From an uncultured Clostridium sp. (GTDB taxonomy: Bacteria > Bacillota > Clostridia > TANB77 > CAG-508), in NCBI GenBank assembly GCA_947651825.1, contig CANTAQ010000008.1, positions 1 to 58,092 on the forward strand: a stretch of 58,092 nucleotides of DNA, in the 5' to 3' direction. The translations under genes and the position numbers were made by a program. Numbering within the stretch: position 1 is the first letter of the stretch; every line of letters starts with the position of its first letter. Shown in pieces: positions 9,710 through 17,553 of the stretch. A model generated the notes under the pieces. That model did not search any database, had not been told where the DNA came from, and saw only the letters and a program-made list of their open reading frames with translations.

Positions 9710-10192
9710 TTATAAATTATCATCTTCGTCTTTATGGCAATCTCCACCACAACAATCACAATCGTCTTCACATTCTCCGCAACTACAATCATGTCCCCAA
9801 TCTAATTCTATTGCATTTTTGCACTCTGGACAATTTATTTCTTCTTTATCTGCAATTTGATCTATATCTAGAGAAAACTCTTTATTACAATATGGACATA
9901 CTATTTCCATAGTATATTCACCCTCTTCATCATCATCATCTAAGTATATATCATTTTCTATTTTCTTTAGACTTTTTTCTATTTTATCCATTTTTTCATT
10001 TGCTTCATTTTGTGACTGTGCTAATTCTATCATTCTAGTATTCATATCTGAATTCAATTCACTTATCTCATCAGCAAATGCATTATATAAGTTAAATATT
10101 TCTGTTTTTACTATATTTAAAGTTTCTTCATCTTTTATTTTCTCTTCTAAGTTTGTCATTATTTTTTTTATTGTTAAATTCATATCTGACAT
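9710..10192 (-). CDS. Zinc-ribbon protein, CD1247-like, 160 aa
   Basis: The N-terminal 90 residues are helical and coiled-coil-like. An acidic patch (DDDDEEGE) leads to a zinc ribbon CPYC...CPEC (about 99-125), followed by an unusually Cys-rich acidic tail (CSCGECEDDCDCCGGDC). Similar proteins (CD1247 N-terminal type) are common in Clostridia next to efp and M24 peptidase genes, as here. The tail could bind further metal. Function unknown; probably cytoplasmic. The ATG at 10192 follows GGAAAGGATATG. Confidence 0.75.
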   Translation of the reverse strand: MSDMNLTIKKIMTNLEEKIKDEETLNIVKTEIFNLYNAFADEISELNSDMNTRMIELAQSQNEANEKMDKIEKSLKKIENDIYLDDDDEEGEYTMEIVCPYCNKEFSLDIDQIADKEEINCPECKNAIELDWGHDCSCGECEDDCDCCGGDCHKDEDDNL

Positions 10193-10224
10193 TTTATATC
10201 ATATCCTTTCCTGATATAAATCTG

Positions 10225-10794
10225 TTATACTCTCTCCATGTATTCACCTGTTCTTGTGTCAATTCTAATTTTGTCTCCTGTATTTACAAATAATGGAACA
10301 TTTATAGTAGCTCCTGTTTCTAATTCTGCTGGTTTTGTTGCTCCTGCTCCTGCTGTATTTCCACTAAACCCTGGTTCTGTATATGTAATTTCTAATTCAA
10401 CAAACATTGGTGGTTCTACTGCAAAGATTTTTCCTTTGAATGCTAATGTTTTTACCATCATATTTTCTTTTAAAAACTTTAGCATATCTCCTAAATCATC
10501 TTTGTTAAGTGGGATTTGATCATATGTTTCATTATCCATGAAATAATATAACTCTCCATCATTATATAAATACTGCATTTCTCTTTTTTCTATTTCTGCT
10601 CCTTGCAATTTTTCTGATGGATTAAATGTTTTTTCTAATACTGCTCCTGTTATAACATTCTTTAACTTTGTTCTAACAAATGCTGCTCCTTTTCCAGGTT
10701 TTACATGTTGAAATTCAATTACTTTATATACTGAGCCTTCCATTTCAAATGTTGTTCCATTTCTTACATCTCCTGCCATATATACTTCTGCCAT
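10225..10794 (-). CDS. efp: Elongation factor P, 189 aa
   Basis: Translation factor that relieves ribosomes stalled at polyproline. The N-terminal KOW-like domain carries the loop KPGKGAAF, whose tip lysine (Lys35) is the position that is modified in many bacteria. Two OB domains follow, ending with the conserved [21 protein letters not shown] C terminus. The start [13 protein letters not shown] is slightly longer than the usual MI.AGD.RNG, but GAGGTAAGATA precedes this ATG. Order M24 peptidase-efp is the standard Firmicutes arrangement. Confidence 0.97.
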   Translation of the reverse strand: MAEVYMAGDVRNGTTFEMEGSVYKVIEFQHVKPGKGAAFVRTKLKNVITGAVLEKTFNPSEKLQGAEIEKREMQYLYNDGELYYFMDNETYDQIPLNKDDLGDMLKFLKENMMVKTLAFKGKIFAVEPPMFVELEITYTEPGFSGNTAGAGATKPAELETGATINVPLFVNTGDKIRIDTRTGEYMERV

Positions 10795-10864
10795 ATTATC
10801 TTACCTCTTTCTTTTTTATATTCACTTATTTATTTTACTATAGATTTCCAATATTTTCAAGTCC

Positions 10865-11926
10865 CTAAATTACTGTATATTTTCTTGGTGATTTTGTCAA
10901 TATTGTTTTTCCATTTTTCTCAACTAAAATAGTATCTTCTATTCTTATTCCATATTTTCCAGGTATATATATTCCTGGTTCATCTGCAATTACCATATTT
11001 TTCTTTAAGAATGTATCATTTTTTTGAGTTATATATGGGATTTCATGTGTTTCCATTCCCACTCCATGTCCTAATGCATGTATCATATTCTGTTTATGTA
11101 ATTTAAAATCGTTTTCTACCATTTGTGATATTGCTTTTATACTTGCATATTCTCTAATCTCATCTTCTGTATCTTGTAAATTTTTTAATACTAAGTCATA
11201 TATTGGCTTTATTTCTTCTAATATACATCCCATAAATATTGTTCTTGTCATATCTGAACAATATCCGTTATATTTACATCCCATATCTATTAGTATTGGA
11301 TCTGCCATTTTTACAGTCCTATCTGATGGTTTCCAGTGTGGCTGCGAACTGTTTTCTCCTACTGCAACAACTGTATCAAAAGCCACTCCATCTGCTCCAT
11401 TTTCTTTGAAAAATCTCTCAACCTCAGTTGCAATTTCTTTTTCTGATGTTCCAATTTTGATAAAGGTTAATAAGTGTTCGAAACATTTATCTGTAATTTC
11501 ACATGCTTTTGTTATACATCTAATCTCTTCTTCATCTTTTATTTCTCTTAATTTTTCAATTATTTTTTCAGTTTCTACTAGATTATTTACTTTGTATTTT
11601 TGTTTCAAAAAATGATATTGCTTATATGTTACATAATCTTCTTCAAATCCTATATTTTCACAAAACAAGAAAAAGTTTTCACATTCGTCTTTTCCTACAT
11701 CGCGAAAGTCTACTACAATAATCTCGTCATTTATAGTTAATGTACTTTTTACATTTTCCAAATACATTGTATATGTTAAAAATATATTTTCTTTTCTTGT
11801 AATTAGTAATGTTCCCTCACTGTCTATATTGGTCAAGTATTTTATATTTATTGGGTTTGTAACTATCATTCCTTCAAGATTTAGACTTCTCAATCTTTCT
11901 CTTAAAAGTCTTATCTTTTCATTCAT
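10865..11926 (-). CDS. M24 family Xaa-Pro aminopeptidase/dipeptidase, 353 aa
   Basis: Dinuclear-metal peptidase that removes residues before proline. The creatinase-like N-terminal domain covers 1-125. The pita-bread catalytic domain shows metal ligands in DMGCKYNGYCSDMTRT (two Asp), HALGHGVGMETHE (His) and the two late Glu residues (DEPGIY, GIRIEDT). The ATG follows AAAGGAGG. It is likely co-transcribed with efp. One arginine uses CGC, so CGC is read in this genome. Confidence 0.93.
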   Translation of the reverse strand: MNEKIRLLRERLRSLNLEGMIVTNPINIKYLTNIDSEGTLLITRKENIFLTYTMYLENVKSTLTINDEIIVVDFRDVGKDECENFFLFCENIGFEEDYVTYKQYHFLKQKYKVNNLVETEKIIEKLREIKDEEEIRCITKACEITDKCFEHLLTFIKIGTSEKEIATEVERFFKENGADGVAFDTVVAVGENSSQPHWKPSDRTVKMADPILIDMGCKYNGYCSDMTRTIFMGCILEEIKPIYDLVLKNLQDTEDEIREYASIKAISQMVENDFKLHKQNMIHALGHGVGMETHEIPYITQKNDTFLKKNMVIADEPGIYIPGKYGIRIEDTILVEKNGKTILTKSPRKYTVI

Positions 11927-11960
11927 AATATCCTCCTTTCAAAATATTTTAAATCTATTT

Positions 11961-12689
11961 TTAGTACATTCCTAGTGTAAACACTTTCATTAAAAATACA
12001 TATAAAGAATCTGTAGGTACAAATATTGTAATTATTGTTGCTATTACAATAAATGGTCCAAATGGGATATAACCATCTTTTCTATTCTTTCTAGCTAATA
12101 TAACTGCTATACTACCTATTGCTCCTACTAGAAAAGATAATACCGAAATCATTATTATTCTTGTTAAACCAAAATATAGTCCCAATGCTCCCATTAATTT
12201 CACATCGCCTAATCCCATTGCTTCTTTTCCTGCAATTAGTCCTCCAACTAATGTTATAGCTAAGAAAATTCCTCCTCCTGTTAACATTCCTAACAATAAA
12301 TCTTTTGATAAATTCAAATTAGAAATTCCATATATAAATACAAAAATTAATCCAAATTCAAACATTGTTAAATTTAATCTATTTGGTATTATTTGTGCTT
12401 TATAGTCTACCATAAATGCACAAATTAGCATTGAACATAATGGTGCAAATTCAAAAAATTCCAGACTTATACCAAATTTATATAACAAAGTGCAATATAA
12501 TAATGTATTTATTAAGACTAATGAATATCTTGGCTTCGCAATTACTTTATATTTTTTTATACTTTCCTTTGATAATATTTTTCCTTCTTCTAAAAAAGTT
12601 TTATTTAAATAGTCTATTATTTGTCCTCCTATTGCTCCTATTATCGCAACTACTAAATAAATCAATATATGTGTGTCATTCCAATACAT
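11961..12689 (-). CDS. Type IV prepilin peptidase (A24), 242 aa
   Basis: Aspartic membrane protease that cleaves type IV pilin-like leader peptides. Active-site motifs: the first Asp in VDYKAQIIPN (about residue 94) and the second in GLGDVKLMG (about residue 162). About eight hydrophobic segments. The N-terminal Cys-pair methylase domain of classical PilD is absent or unrecognisable. Its likely substrates are the class III-style leader proteins encoded at 39056-39266, 41091-41534 and 43749-44903 in this window, which carry the KGITLI/SGITLI cleavage motif. The ATG follows AAAGGAGAAGAAC. Confidence 0.9.
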   Translation of the reverse strand: MYWNDTHILIYLVVAIIGAIGGQIIDYLNKTFLEEGKILSKESIKKYKVIAKPRYSLVLINTLLYCTLLYKFGISLEFFEFAPLCSMLICAFMVDYKAQIIPNRLNLTMFEFGLIFVFIYGISNLNLSKDLLLGMLTGGGIFLAITLVGGLIAGKEAMGLGDVKLMGALGLYFGLTRIIMISVLSFLVGAIGSIAVILARKNRKDGYIPFGPFIVIATIITIFVPTDSLYVFLMKVFTLGMY

Positions 12690-12763
12690 GTTCTTCTCCT
12701 TTGTTTATATCATTTCCTATATTATATTTATTTAATCTTCTTCTGTCAAGTAATATGTTACAT

Positions 12764-12799
12764 AAAAAATAGGCGATGTTAAATCGTCGCCTATTTTTT
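12764..12799. terminator. Bidirectional terminator-like hairpin
   Basis: AAAAAATAGGCGA pairs with TCGCCTATTTTTT around a 10-base loop, directly after the minus-strand membrane gene ending at 12803. Confidence 0.88.
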
Positions 12800-12802
12800 G
12801 TT

Positions 12803-13387
12803 TTATTCTGCTTTTTTTGTACACATTTTTACACTTGTCATTATTAATAATGCTAATATTGAACCACTTGTTGCTGTAATTAATTGTGTTACTCCCATTG
12901 ATGTATTTAATGTAGTTTGTACCATTGATGGTAAGTTCATTAATGCATTCATTATGCTAAATCCTGCATATATAATAGCAGCTTTTAATACCACTGCAAT
13001 AATTGCTGATACTATATAATTTGCTTTTTTATTTACATATACAGCCTTATAGATTAGTATGAATGCAAAATTTCCTAGTATTATTGCCGGTATCATTAAT
13101 TTTGCATATAGTATCATTGGTGCAAATAAAAATCCTCCTAGTATATTTGACATTGATGGTAATGTTGCTATAAATATTGTTTTTATATTTCCCTTTGTAT
13201 ATAGTGCTGTCATTATTAATGCTGTATTTACTATTGTTCCTACTACTATTTGTTGGTATTTTCCTAGTGGTATTATTTTAGCTAAAAACGTTGGAACTAC
13301 AAATGCTCCTACCATTATCAATAATGTAACTATTACATCTGTTAGTTTTTTTGTATCTACTAATTGTTGTTTTAATACTTTAGTCAT
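12803..13387 (-). CDS. Multi-helix membrane protein, 194 aa
   Basis: About six hydrophobic helices and short loops; no enzyme motif. The size, the helix number and the start-stop layout are reminiscent of ECF transporter substrate-binding (S) components or a small hydrogenase-linked membrane family, but I cannot assign it. Codon use is native. It stands alone between a terminator and the anti-sigma gene. The ATG follows a GGGGGAACAAAGA ribosome site. Confidence 0.6.
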   Translation of the reverse strand: MTKVLKQQLVDTKKLTDVIVTLLIMVGAFVVPTFLAKIIPLGKYQQIVVGTIVNTALIMTALYTKGNIKTIFIATLPSMSNILGGFLFAPMILYAKLMIPAIILGNFAFILIYKAVYVNKKANYIVSAIIAVVLKAAIIYAGFSIMNALMNLPSMVQTTLNTSMGVTQLITATSGSILALLIMTSVKMCTKKAE

Positions 13388-13469
13388 TCTTTGTTCCCCC
13401 TTCTTTCTTACTTTTATTTTATGCCATTTATTATATAAATTATTAATAAAAAATACAAGGGAGATATCA

Positions 13470-14546
13470 TTATTTTTCTCTTTCTAATTCAATAATTACT
13501 TCTTCTCCATTTGTTTTAAATAAATGTACTTTTAATGTATCTGTTAAATCATAATTTGTTAAATTAAATGTCATGTAATATCTTACTATTCCATCTTCTT
13601 TCACACTTATTTCTCCATCTCCGTCAGATCTTTTGGCTGGGTAAAATCTTCTTCCATCAGAAGTTTCAACACATTCATTTTCATTATATGAAATCTCATT
13701 ACAATTGCTTAAATAAATTTTAAACGCTGTATTTGAAACTTTAGCACCCTCAAATTTATAATTTTCATCACTAATAGAAACTAATTTATATTTAATGATA
13801 TTAGATTTCGCCATTTCACTAGGTACATCTATTTCAAAATTCCATTCGCCTTCATAGTCCCTATATTTTTCTTCACCGCTTTCCATATATGTATTTCTTA
13901 CTTTATTAAACTTTACCTTCAATTTTTGAGATACAGGAAATTCTACTGGATTCCCTGTTGCAGTAAAGTGAATTTTTATTTCATTATTATTTATTATTTG
14001 AATTTCTTCAGTATATGCCCCTTTATAGCTATGTCTATCATAATATTCCATCTTCTCTTCTTCTGTACTATATAATGTCATTTCTTCATGTTCTGCTTCT
14101 GTTGTTGCAAAAACTTTATCGTTCTTTTCATTTACTACTTTCAAGTTAAGTATATCTATTCTACCACCATCTGATAACATCTCTTGCAAATTATAATTTT
14201 CATCAAATTTTATATTAATATTCATATCAAAATTATTATCATCTATTAAAAAAGACTCTATACTTGCACTAATTCCATTTGATTCTTTATATTCTATATT
14301 TACATCACTATAATATCCATTCTCAATAGCTGTTTGAACTCCGTCACTACTATTTGCTCCAAATTTGTTAATCATTTGTGCTGTAGCAAATGCGACTCCT
14401 GTTGTTGAAAGAACAATACATGCTGCTATACCTATACCTTTTTTAATATTTAATTTAGTTTTATTCATTACTATATCCTCCTCTTTTACTACTTGAGATA
14501 TAGCTATTTTCATTATTACCTTTCGAAAAATCTTATTATTATTCAT
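13470..14546 (-). CDS. Anti-sigma factor-like membrane protein, DUF4179-type, 358 aa
   Basis: Cytoplasmic N-terminal 30 residues, one membrane helix at about 34-55 (IKKGIGIAACIVLSTTGVAFA), then a large extracellular domain of about 300 residues rich in Asn, Glu and Tyr. This is the layout of DUF4179 anti-sigma factors, which hold an ECF sigma factor at the membrane. The start overlaps the end of the sigma gene (TATGAATAA), so the two are translationally coupled. Its extracellular ligand is unknown. Alternative: a general surface sensor without sigma-binding activity. Confidence 0.75.
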   Translation of the reverse strand: MNNNKIFRKVIMKIAISQVVKEEDIVMNKTKLNIKKGIGIAACIVLSTTGVAFATAQMINKFGANSSDGVQTAIENGYYSDVNIEYKESNGISASIESFLIDDNNFDMNINIKFDENYNLQEMLSDGGRIDILNLKVVNEKNDKVFATTEAEHEEMTLYSTEEEKMEYYDRHSYKGAYTEEIQIINNNEIKIHFTATGNPVEFPVSQKLKVKFNKVRNTYMESGEEKYRDYEGEWNFEIDVPSEMAKSNIIKYKLVSISDENYKFEGAKVSNTAFKIYLSNCNEISYNENECVETSDGRRFYPAKRSDGDGEISVKEDGIVRYYMTFNLTNYDLTDTLKVHLFKTNGEEVIIELEREK

Positions 14547-15075
14547 ATCTAACCTCTTTCTTTATTTTATTTCTAATTCTGTATAGCCTTTGCTTTACGT
14601 TAAATTCTGAAATTCCTTGCTCTTTAGCTATATCTTTAATTGATTTAGAAAAATAATAAAAATCTAAAAATATCTTTTTGTCAATTTCTTTCATATTTTC
14701 TAGTTTATTTTCTATCCTATTAATTTCTTCTACATTACTATCAAGAAAATCGATTTTATCATAATTATATAAACTATTTTCATAATCAGAAATATCAAAA
14801 TTAAGCCTTATCTTCCTTAAATATTCTTTTACTACATTCCTTGTTATTCCTGCAATATATGAACTTAAACATTTATTAATATCTAATTTGTTTTTATTCT
14901 TCCATAATATAAAAAATACTTCTGATGCTATTTCTTCTTTATCTTCATTATTAAGCCTATCTTGTGCCATATTACTTATAATAGTAGCAGTATAAGCTAA
15001 ATACTCATTTATTATTCTCTCTAAATCAAGTTCATTATTTTTTATATAATGTCTTATTTCTTTACAATCATTCAA
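14539..15075 (-). CDS. ECF RNA polymerase sigma factor, 178 aa
   Basis: Sigma region 2 lies at about residues 22-95 (IINEYLAYTATIISNM...EIASEVFFILWKN). Region 4 is near 130-175, with the helix-turn-helix IKDIAKEQGISEFNVKQRL. No region 1 or 3, as expected for ECF factors. Start TTG with AAGGAG 12 bases upstream, a wide spacing. It is coupled by overlap to its probable anti-sigma factor. A perfect 16-base palindrome stands just upstream and could autoregulate the pair. Confidence 0.9.
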   Translation of the reverse strand: MNDCKEIRHYIKNNELDLERIINEYLAYTATIISNMAQDRLNNEDKEEIASEVFFILWKNKNKLDINKCLSSYIAGITRNVVKEYLRKIRLNFDISDYENSLYNYDKIDFLDSNVEEINRIENKLENMKEIDKKIFLDFYYFSKSIKDIAKEQGISEFNVKQRLYRIRNKIKKEVRYE

Positions 15076-15098
15076 TTTGAATCTAAGCTCCTTCTTAT

Positions 15099-15114
15099 TG
15101 TAAGATATCTTACA
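15099..15114. promoter_or_regulatory. Perfect palindrome upstream of the sigma/anti-sigma pair
   Basis: TGTAAGATATCTTACA is self-complementary over all 16 bases and lies between a TATAAA-like -10 box and the ribosome site of the sigma gene. It fits a dimeric repressor site or a small RNA hairpin; the binder is unknown. Confidence 0.4.
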
Positions 15115-15234
15115 TTTTTATATTGATAAAATTTCTGAAAAAGTAACACTTTAAAAAAAAATTTAGTATATCTAGTTATTTCATTAGGATTTTATTATAT
15201 ATAATATTTTACTATTTCTGCATTTTTCAAAAAC

Positions 15235-15273
15235 ACACTCCCCACACATAGCATTGTTCTGTGTGGGGAGTGT
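15235..15273 (-). terminator. Terminator of the lipoprotein cassette
   Basis: A perfect 14-bp GC-rich stem ACACTCCCCACACA/TGTGTGGGGAGTGT with an 11-base loop; the minus-strand tail is GTTTTTG. Confidence 0.88.
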
Positions 15274-15327
15274 ACTTTCGCATCATCACGTAATTTATAG
15301 CAGTTTAAATTTTGAGCATTGTTGGGC

Positions 15328-15819
15328 TCACCTGCCAGAATACTCTGCTTGTGCATCAAAGTATTCACGATGAGGTCCATCAAAGAATGCCCTTTGAGCA
15401 GCGAAGTACTCATTGTGAGGACCTTGGAAGAATTCTTGCATCGCAGCAGATAACTCTTCTTGGGAAATCTCTCCATTTTCATATCGCTGTTCGATAAGTT
15501 CCATCTCCTGCTTGGCCAATTCATACTCTTGCTTCGCAACCTCAAGAACCTTTTTGCCATTTTCATACTCCAGCTTCGCGGCCTCAAGATTTTCTTCCGC
15601 GATTTTTCTTTCCCGTTCTTCTTCCTCAGGAAGAATTGCTGTGAAGTCATTTGTAGGCACCTTGTCCTCAAAATCCTCTGCTGTGACCTCAGGCTGATTC
15701 ACAATGGAATAGCCCCCAGTAGAATTGACGTTGCTGTTAGTAGGTGTTCCGCATGCGGTAAGCCCTGTAAAAGCTACCACCATCAGGCACATTAGTGCCA
15801 AAGTAATGATCCGTTTCAT
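15328..15819 (-). CDS. Lipoprotein with helical coiled-coil domain, 163 aa (cassette)
   Basis: Signal peptide MKRIITLALMCLM... with lipobox LTAC near residue 24, then a Thr/Asn/Ser linker. A strongly charged helix of Glu/Lys/Ala repeats follows at about 70-135 (AKLEYENGKKVLEVAKQEYE). The tail has a repeated motif: GPHNEYFAAQ, then GPHREYFDAQ. The start at 15819 is chosen for the signal peptide and a GGAGGTAACC ribosome site. Composition is clearly GC-richer than neighbours and codon 3 is CGG. Function unknown; probably an envelope-anchored structural or binding protein. Its own promoter, leader hairpin and terminator make it a closed cassette. Confidence 0.75.
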   Translation of the reverse strand: MKRIITLALMCLMVVAFTGLTACGTPTNSNVNSTGGYSIVNQPEVTAEDFEDKVPTNDFTAILPEEEERERKIAEENLEAAKLEYENGKKVLEVAKQEYELAKQEMELIEQRYENGEISQEELSAAMQEFFQGPHNEYFAAQRAFFDGPHREYFDAQAEYSGR

Positions 15820-15840
15820 GGTTACCTCCAAAATGTTTTT

Positions 15841-15933
15841 GTATTTCGGAGTCAATGCCCTCCGAAATACGGACGGCATAAAAATAAATTTACCATCTAT
15901 ATAAAGTATACCATAAATTCAATGAATTCTCAA
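15841..15933 (-). promoter_or_regulatory. Promoter and leader hairpin of the lipoprotein cassette
   Basis: On the minus strand TTGAGA (complement of 15928-15933), 17 bases, TATACT (15905-15910). The transcribed leader contains an 11-bp hairpin GTATTTCGGAG/CTCCGAAATAC (15841-15870) about 22 bases before the start codon. Confidence 0.6.
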
Positions 15934-16006
15934 ATATTGCACTATTTCTAAACATTAATACTAAATCGGTACACTCCTTTTCAACTCCCTTCCTCAAATA
16001 AAAAAT

Positions 16007-16025
16007 AGACTAGCTTTGCTAGTCT
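16007..16025 (-). terminator. Terminator of ssrA
   Basis: AGACTAGC-aaa-GCTAGTCT followed by ATTTTTTATTT on the minus strand, starting 5 bases after the tmRNA CCA end. Confidence 0.92.
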
Positions 16026-16029
16026 TTCT

Positions 16030-16386
16030 TGGTGGAGATGGAGGGAGTTGAACCCTCGTCCAATCTTCTATCCATATAGACTTCTACGAGTGTAGTTTGT
16101 TATTGAAAATTCCCTCAAAATCTTGCAAACAAACACGCTTGAATCTTTGGTATCCTTTTATTACCCATTATTTCCAAGGCAAGAAATAATTTTGTTTCCT
16201 ACTTTAATCGACGCTTTATCAGTAACAGTAGGCTTTACTGTAAAACGAAGCCGCAACTAGGCAGCTAATGCTAATTCATTATTATCAGCGTTTATTTTTA
16301 TTTTCGCTTTTTTATAGTGGCCGAAGCGACCATCCACTACTCGCTATCTATATTTCAAAAAAACCGTCGAAACCAATTACATCCCC
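16030..16386 (-). ncRNA. ssrA: tmRNA (transfer-messenger RNA)
   Basis: Rescues ribosomes stalled on messages and tags the product for proteolysis. The 5' end GGGGATGTAATTGGTTTCGACGG and the 3' end GAGGGTTCAACTCCCTCCAT...CCACCA form the tRNA-like domain. The acceptor stem has the G3-U pair recognised by alanyl-tRNA synthetase. The tag reading frame begins at GCG and encodes AKIKINADNNELALAA before TAG, long and ending in the usual ALAA degron. The CCA is encoded. Length is 357 bases, one piece. The partner smpB lies at 22030-22474 and carries a frameshift site. Confidence 0.97.
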
Positions 16387-16396
16387 ATATGTTTTT

Positions 16397-16425
16397 ATTA
16401 TACTATGCTTTTTATTTTTTATCAA
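16397..16425 (-). promoter_or_regulatory. ssrA promoter
   Basis: Minus strand TTGATA (complement of 16420-16425), 17-base spacer, TATAAT (16397-16402), placed about 10 bases before the tmRNA 5' end. Confidence 0.85.
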
Positions 16426-16447
16426 TAAATATTTAATTTTTATTTAT

Positions 16448-16502
16448 ATTTCCACAAAAGCGAACAGCACACCGTTGGTGTGCTGTTCGCTTTTGTGGAA
16501 AT
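16448..16502 (-). terminator. 26-bp perfect hairpin ending the small membrane-protein cassette
   Basis: Stem 16448-16473 pairs perfectly with 16477-16502 around a 3-base loop. It is exceptionally long for a terminator and has little T-tract. It also separates the cassette from the ssrA promoter. A role as a cruciform or processing site is possible. Confidence 0.7.
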
Positions 16503-16517
16503 TTCTGAATTGTTGAT

Positions 16518-16739
16518 TTATCTAAACTCCACTACCCTGCCGCTGTGTCTCCTCGTCCTGCAATGGATATATCTCGTTCTCCACCTTTGCCTCTCTACTA
16601 CCCCCCTTACGATGTAGCCGGTTACACTGCCCAGGATGAGCATCAGGGTTCCCTTTATTCCTATGGAAAGGAAAAAGTAAACACTGGCAAAGGACAGGAT
16701 GGGTGCGCATATGAACAATATCAGAATCTTCTTTCCCAC
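16518..16739 (-). CDS. Small two-helix membrane protein, 73 aa (cassette; possible frameshift)
   Basis: Two hydrophobic helices at about residues 4-26 and 30-45, then an Arg-rich tail of 28 residues. Start GTG with GGAGG eight bases upstream. Composition is GC-rich compared with neighbours. After the second helix the gene has a run of six G (AAGGGGGGTAG, near 16607-16613). The -1 frame downstream encodes a more typical hydrophilic tail, with GAG/CAG/GAC codons, ending at a TAG near 16522, and would include a CGG codon. Either a base is missing in the run, or slippage gives two products, or the Arg-rich tail is real. Function unknown. Confidence 0.5.
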   Translation of the reverse strand: MGKKILILFICAPILSFASVYFFLSIGIKGTLMLILGSVTGYIVRGVVERQRWRTRYIHCRTRRHSGRVVEFR

Positions 16740-16783
16740 GTAGGTCTCCTCCTAACATTTTTATGTTCTCTGGGATACTTATG

Positions 16784-16833
16784 GTTACTACGTAACTTAT
16801 ATTCATTATAACATATTTTTCACCTTTTGACAA
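16784..16833 (-). promoter_or_regulatory. Promoter with operator-like repeat
   Basis: Minus strand TTGTCA (complement of 16828-16833), 17 bases, TATAAT (16805-16810). An inverted repeat GTTAC-GTA-GTAAC (16784-16796) sits where transcription would start. It begins directly beyond the stop of dpaB. Confidence 0.6.
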
Positions 16834-16834
16834 T

Positions 16835-17383
16835 TTATAATAGTATTGGTTGTATTTGTTCTCCATTTAAGGCTTTTACTGTTGTCTCTAATATATATTT
16901 ATTACTATACATTAACGAATTAGGTTTTGTTATTGGATTGTTCTGCCTAAATGGAATAAAAAATATTCTCTTCATATTTAATAATTTGCCTATATTTTTT
17001 GCTTCTAATCCTAATCCTTCTGCTGTTCCAATTCCTATTACTATGTTTTTTTCACTTTTCATATGTATTTCTGCAGATACTAAAATTGGTTCATCTATTA
17101 TTCCATTTGCTAATTTTGCAATAATATTTCCTGAACATGGTGCTATAATCATTATGTCTGTTTCTATTAAACTATCTTTTCTATTTATTTCTTTATTTGT
17201 GATACTGCAAATTTCTTTTATTATCTTCTCTTTTTCTTCCTTTACTTCTCCATAATTAAAAGACATTATTGGTATAATGTCTGCACCTTCTTTTATAAGG
17301 TTTTGTATTTGAGGAACTACTTGTTTTATAACATGTATAGAACCTGTTATTCCAAATGTTATTTTTTTTCCTTTAAGTCTCAA
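16835..17383 (-). CDS. dpaB: Dipicolinate synthase subunit B, 182 aa
   Basis: Flavoprotein-fold subunit of the enzyme making dipicolinic acid, the spore-core solute, in the mother cell. Recognised by the N terminus LKGKKITFGITGS, the APCSGNIIAKLANGI.D.P motif near 80-97 and the C-terminal PFRQNNPITKPNS...LETTVKALNGEQIQP block. Start TTG after GGGAGG. dpaA is not adjacent; it must lie outside this window if present. A candidate sigma-K promoter precedes it. Alternative name spoVFB. Confidence 0.92.
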   Translation of the reverse strand: MRLKGKKITFGITGSIHVIKQVVPQIQNLIKEGADIIPIMSFNYGEVKEEKEKIIKEICSITNKEINRKDSLIETDIMIIAPCSGNIIAKLANGIIDEPILVSAEIHMKSEKNIVIGIGTAEGLGLEAKNIGKLLNMKRIFFIPFRQNNPITKPNSLMYSNKYILETTVKALNGEQIQPILL

Positions 17384-17414
17384 TGTAATTCCTCCCTCTA
17401 ATTTTGATATATTA

Positions 17415-17442
17415 TAGTATATGCTTTTATGTTAACATGAGT
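17415..17442 (-). promoter_or_regulatory. Candidate sigma-K promoter of dpaB
   Basis: On the minus strand AC, a 17-base spacer, then CATATACTA, fitting the sigma-K pattern (AC, 16-17, CATANNNTA). In Bacillus subtilis the spoVF operon is sigma-K dependent. A TATAAT overlaps but has no -35 at a proper distance. Confidence 0.45.
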
Positions 17443-17486
17443 GATTTGTAATCCCTACTTATATAAAAATAATTTCATATATGTTA

Positions 17487-17527
17487 CATGGAGAACGGCA
17501 TGCCATTGATGAGTATACCGTTCTCCA
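17487..17527. terminator. GC-rich hairpin between nadD and dpaB
   Basis: ATGGAGAACGG pairs perfectly with CCGTTCTCCAT across a 19-base loop. It lies 27 bases past the nadD stop. There is no T-tract on the minus strand, so termination is only probable. Confidence 0.5.
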
Positions 17528-17553
17528 TATTTTGAAACTTGCAGCAAATATAG

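Noticed and set aside
15195..15671. Minus-strand ORF of 158 residues overlapping the lipoprotein
   Set aside because: Other-frame shadow: it crosses the terminator hairpin, and its composition (Arg/Ser-rich) is not protein-like, whereas the overlapping frame has a signal peptide and lipobox.
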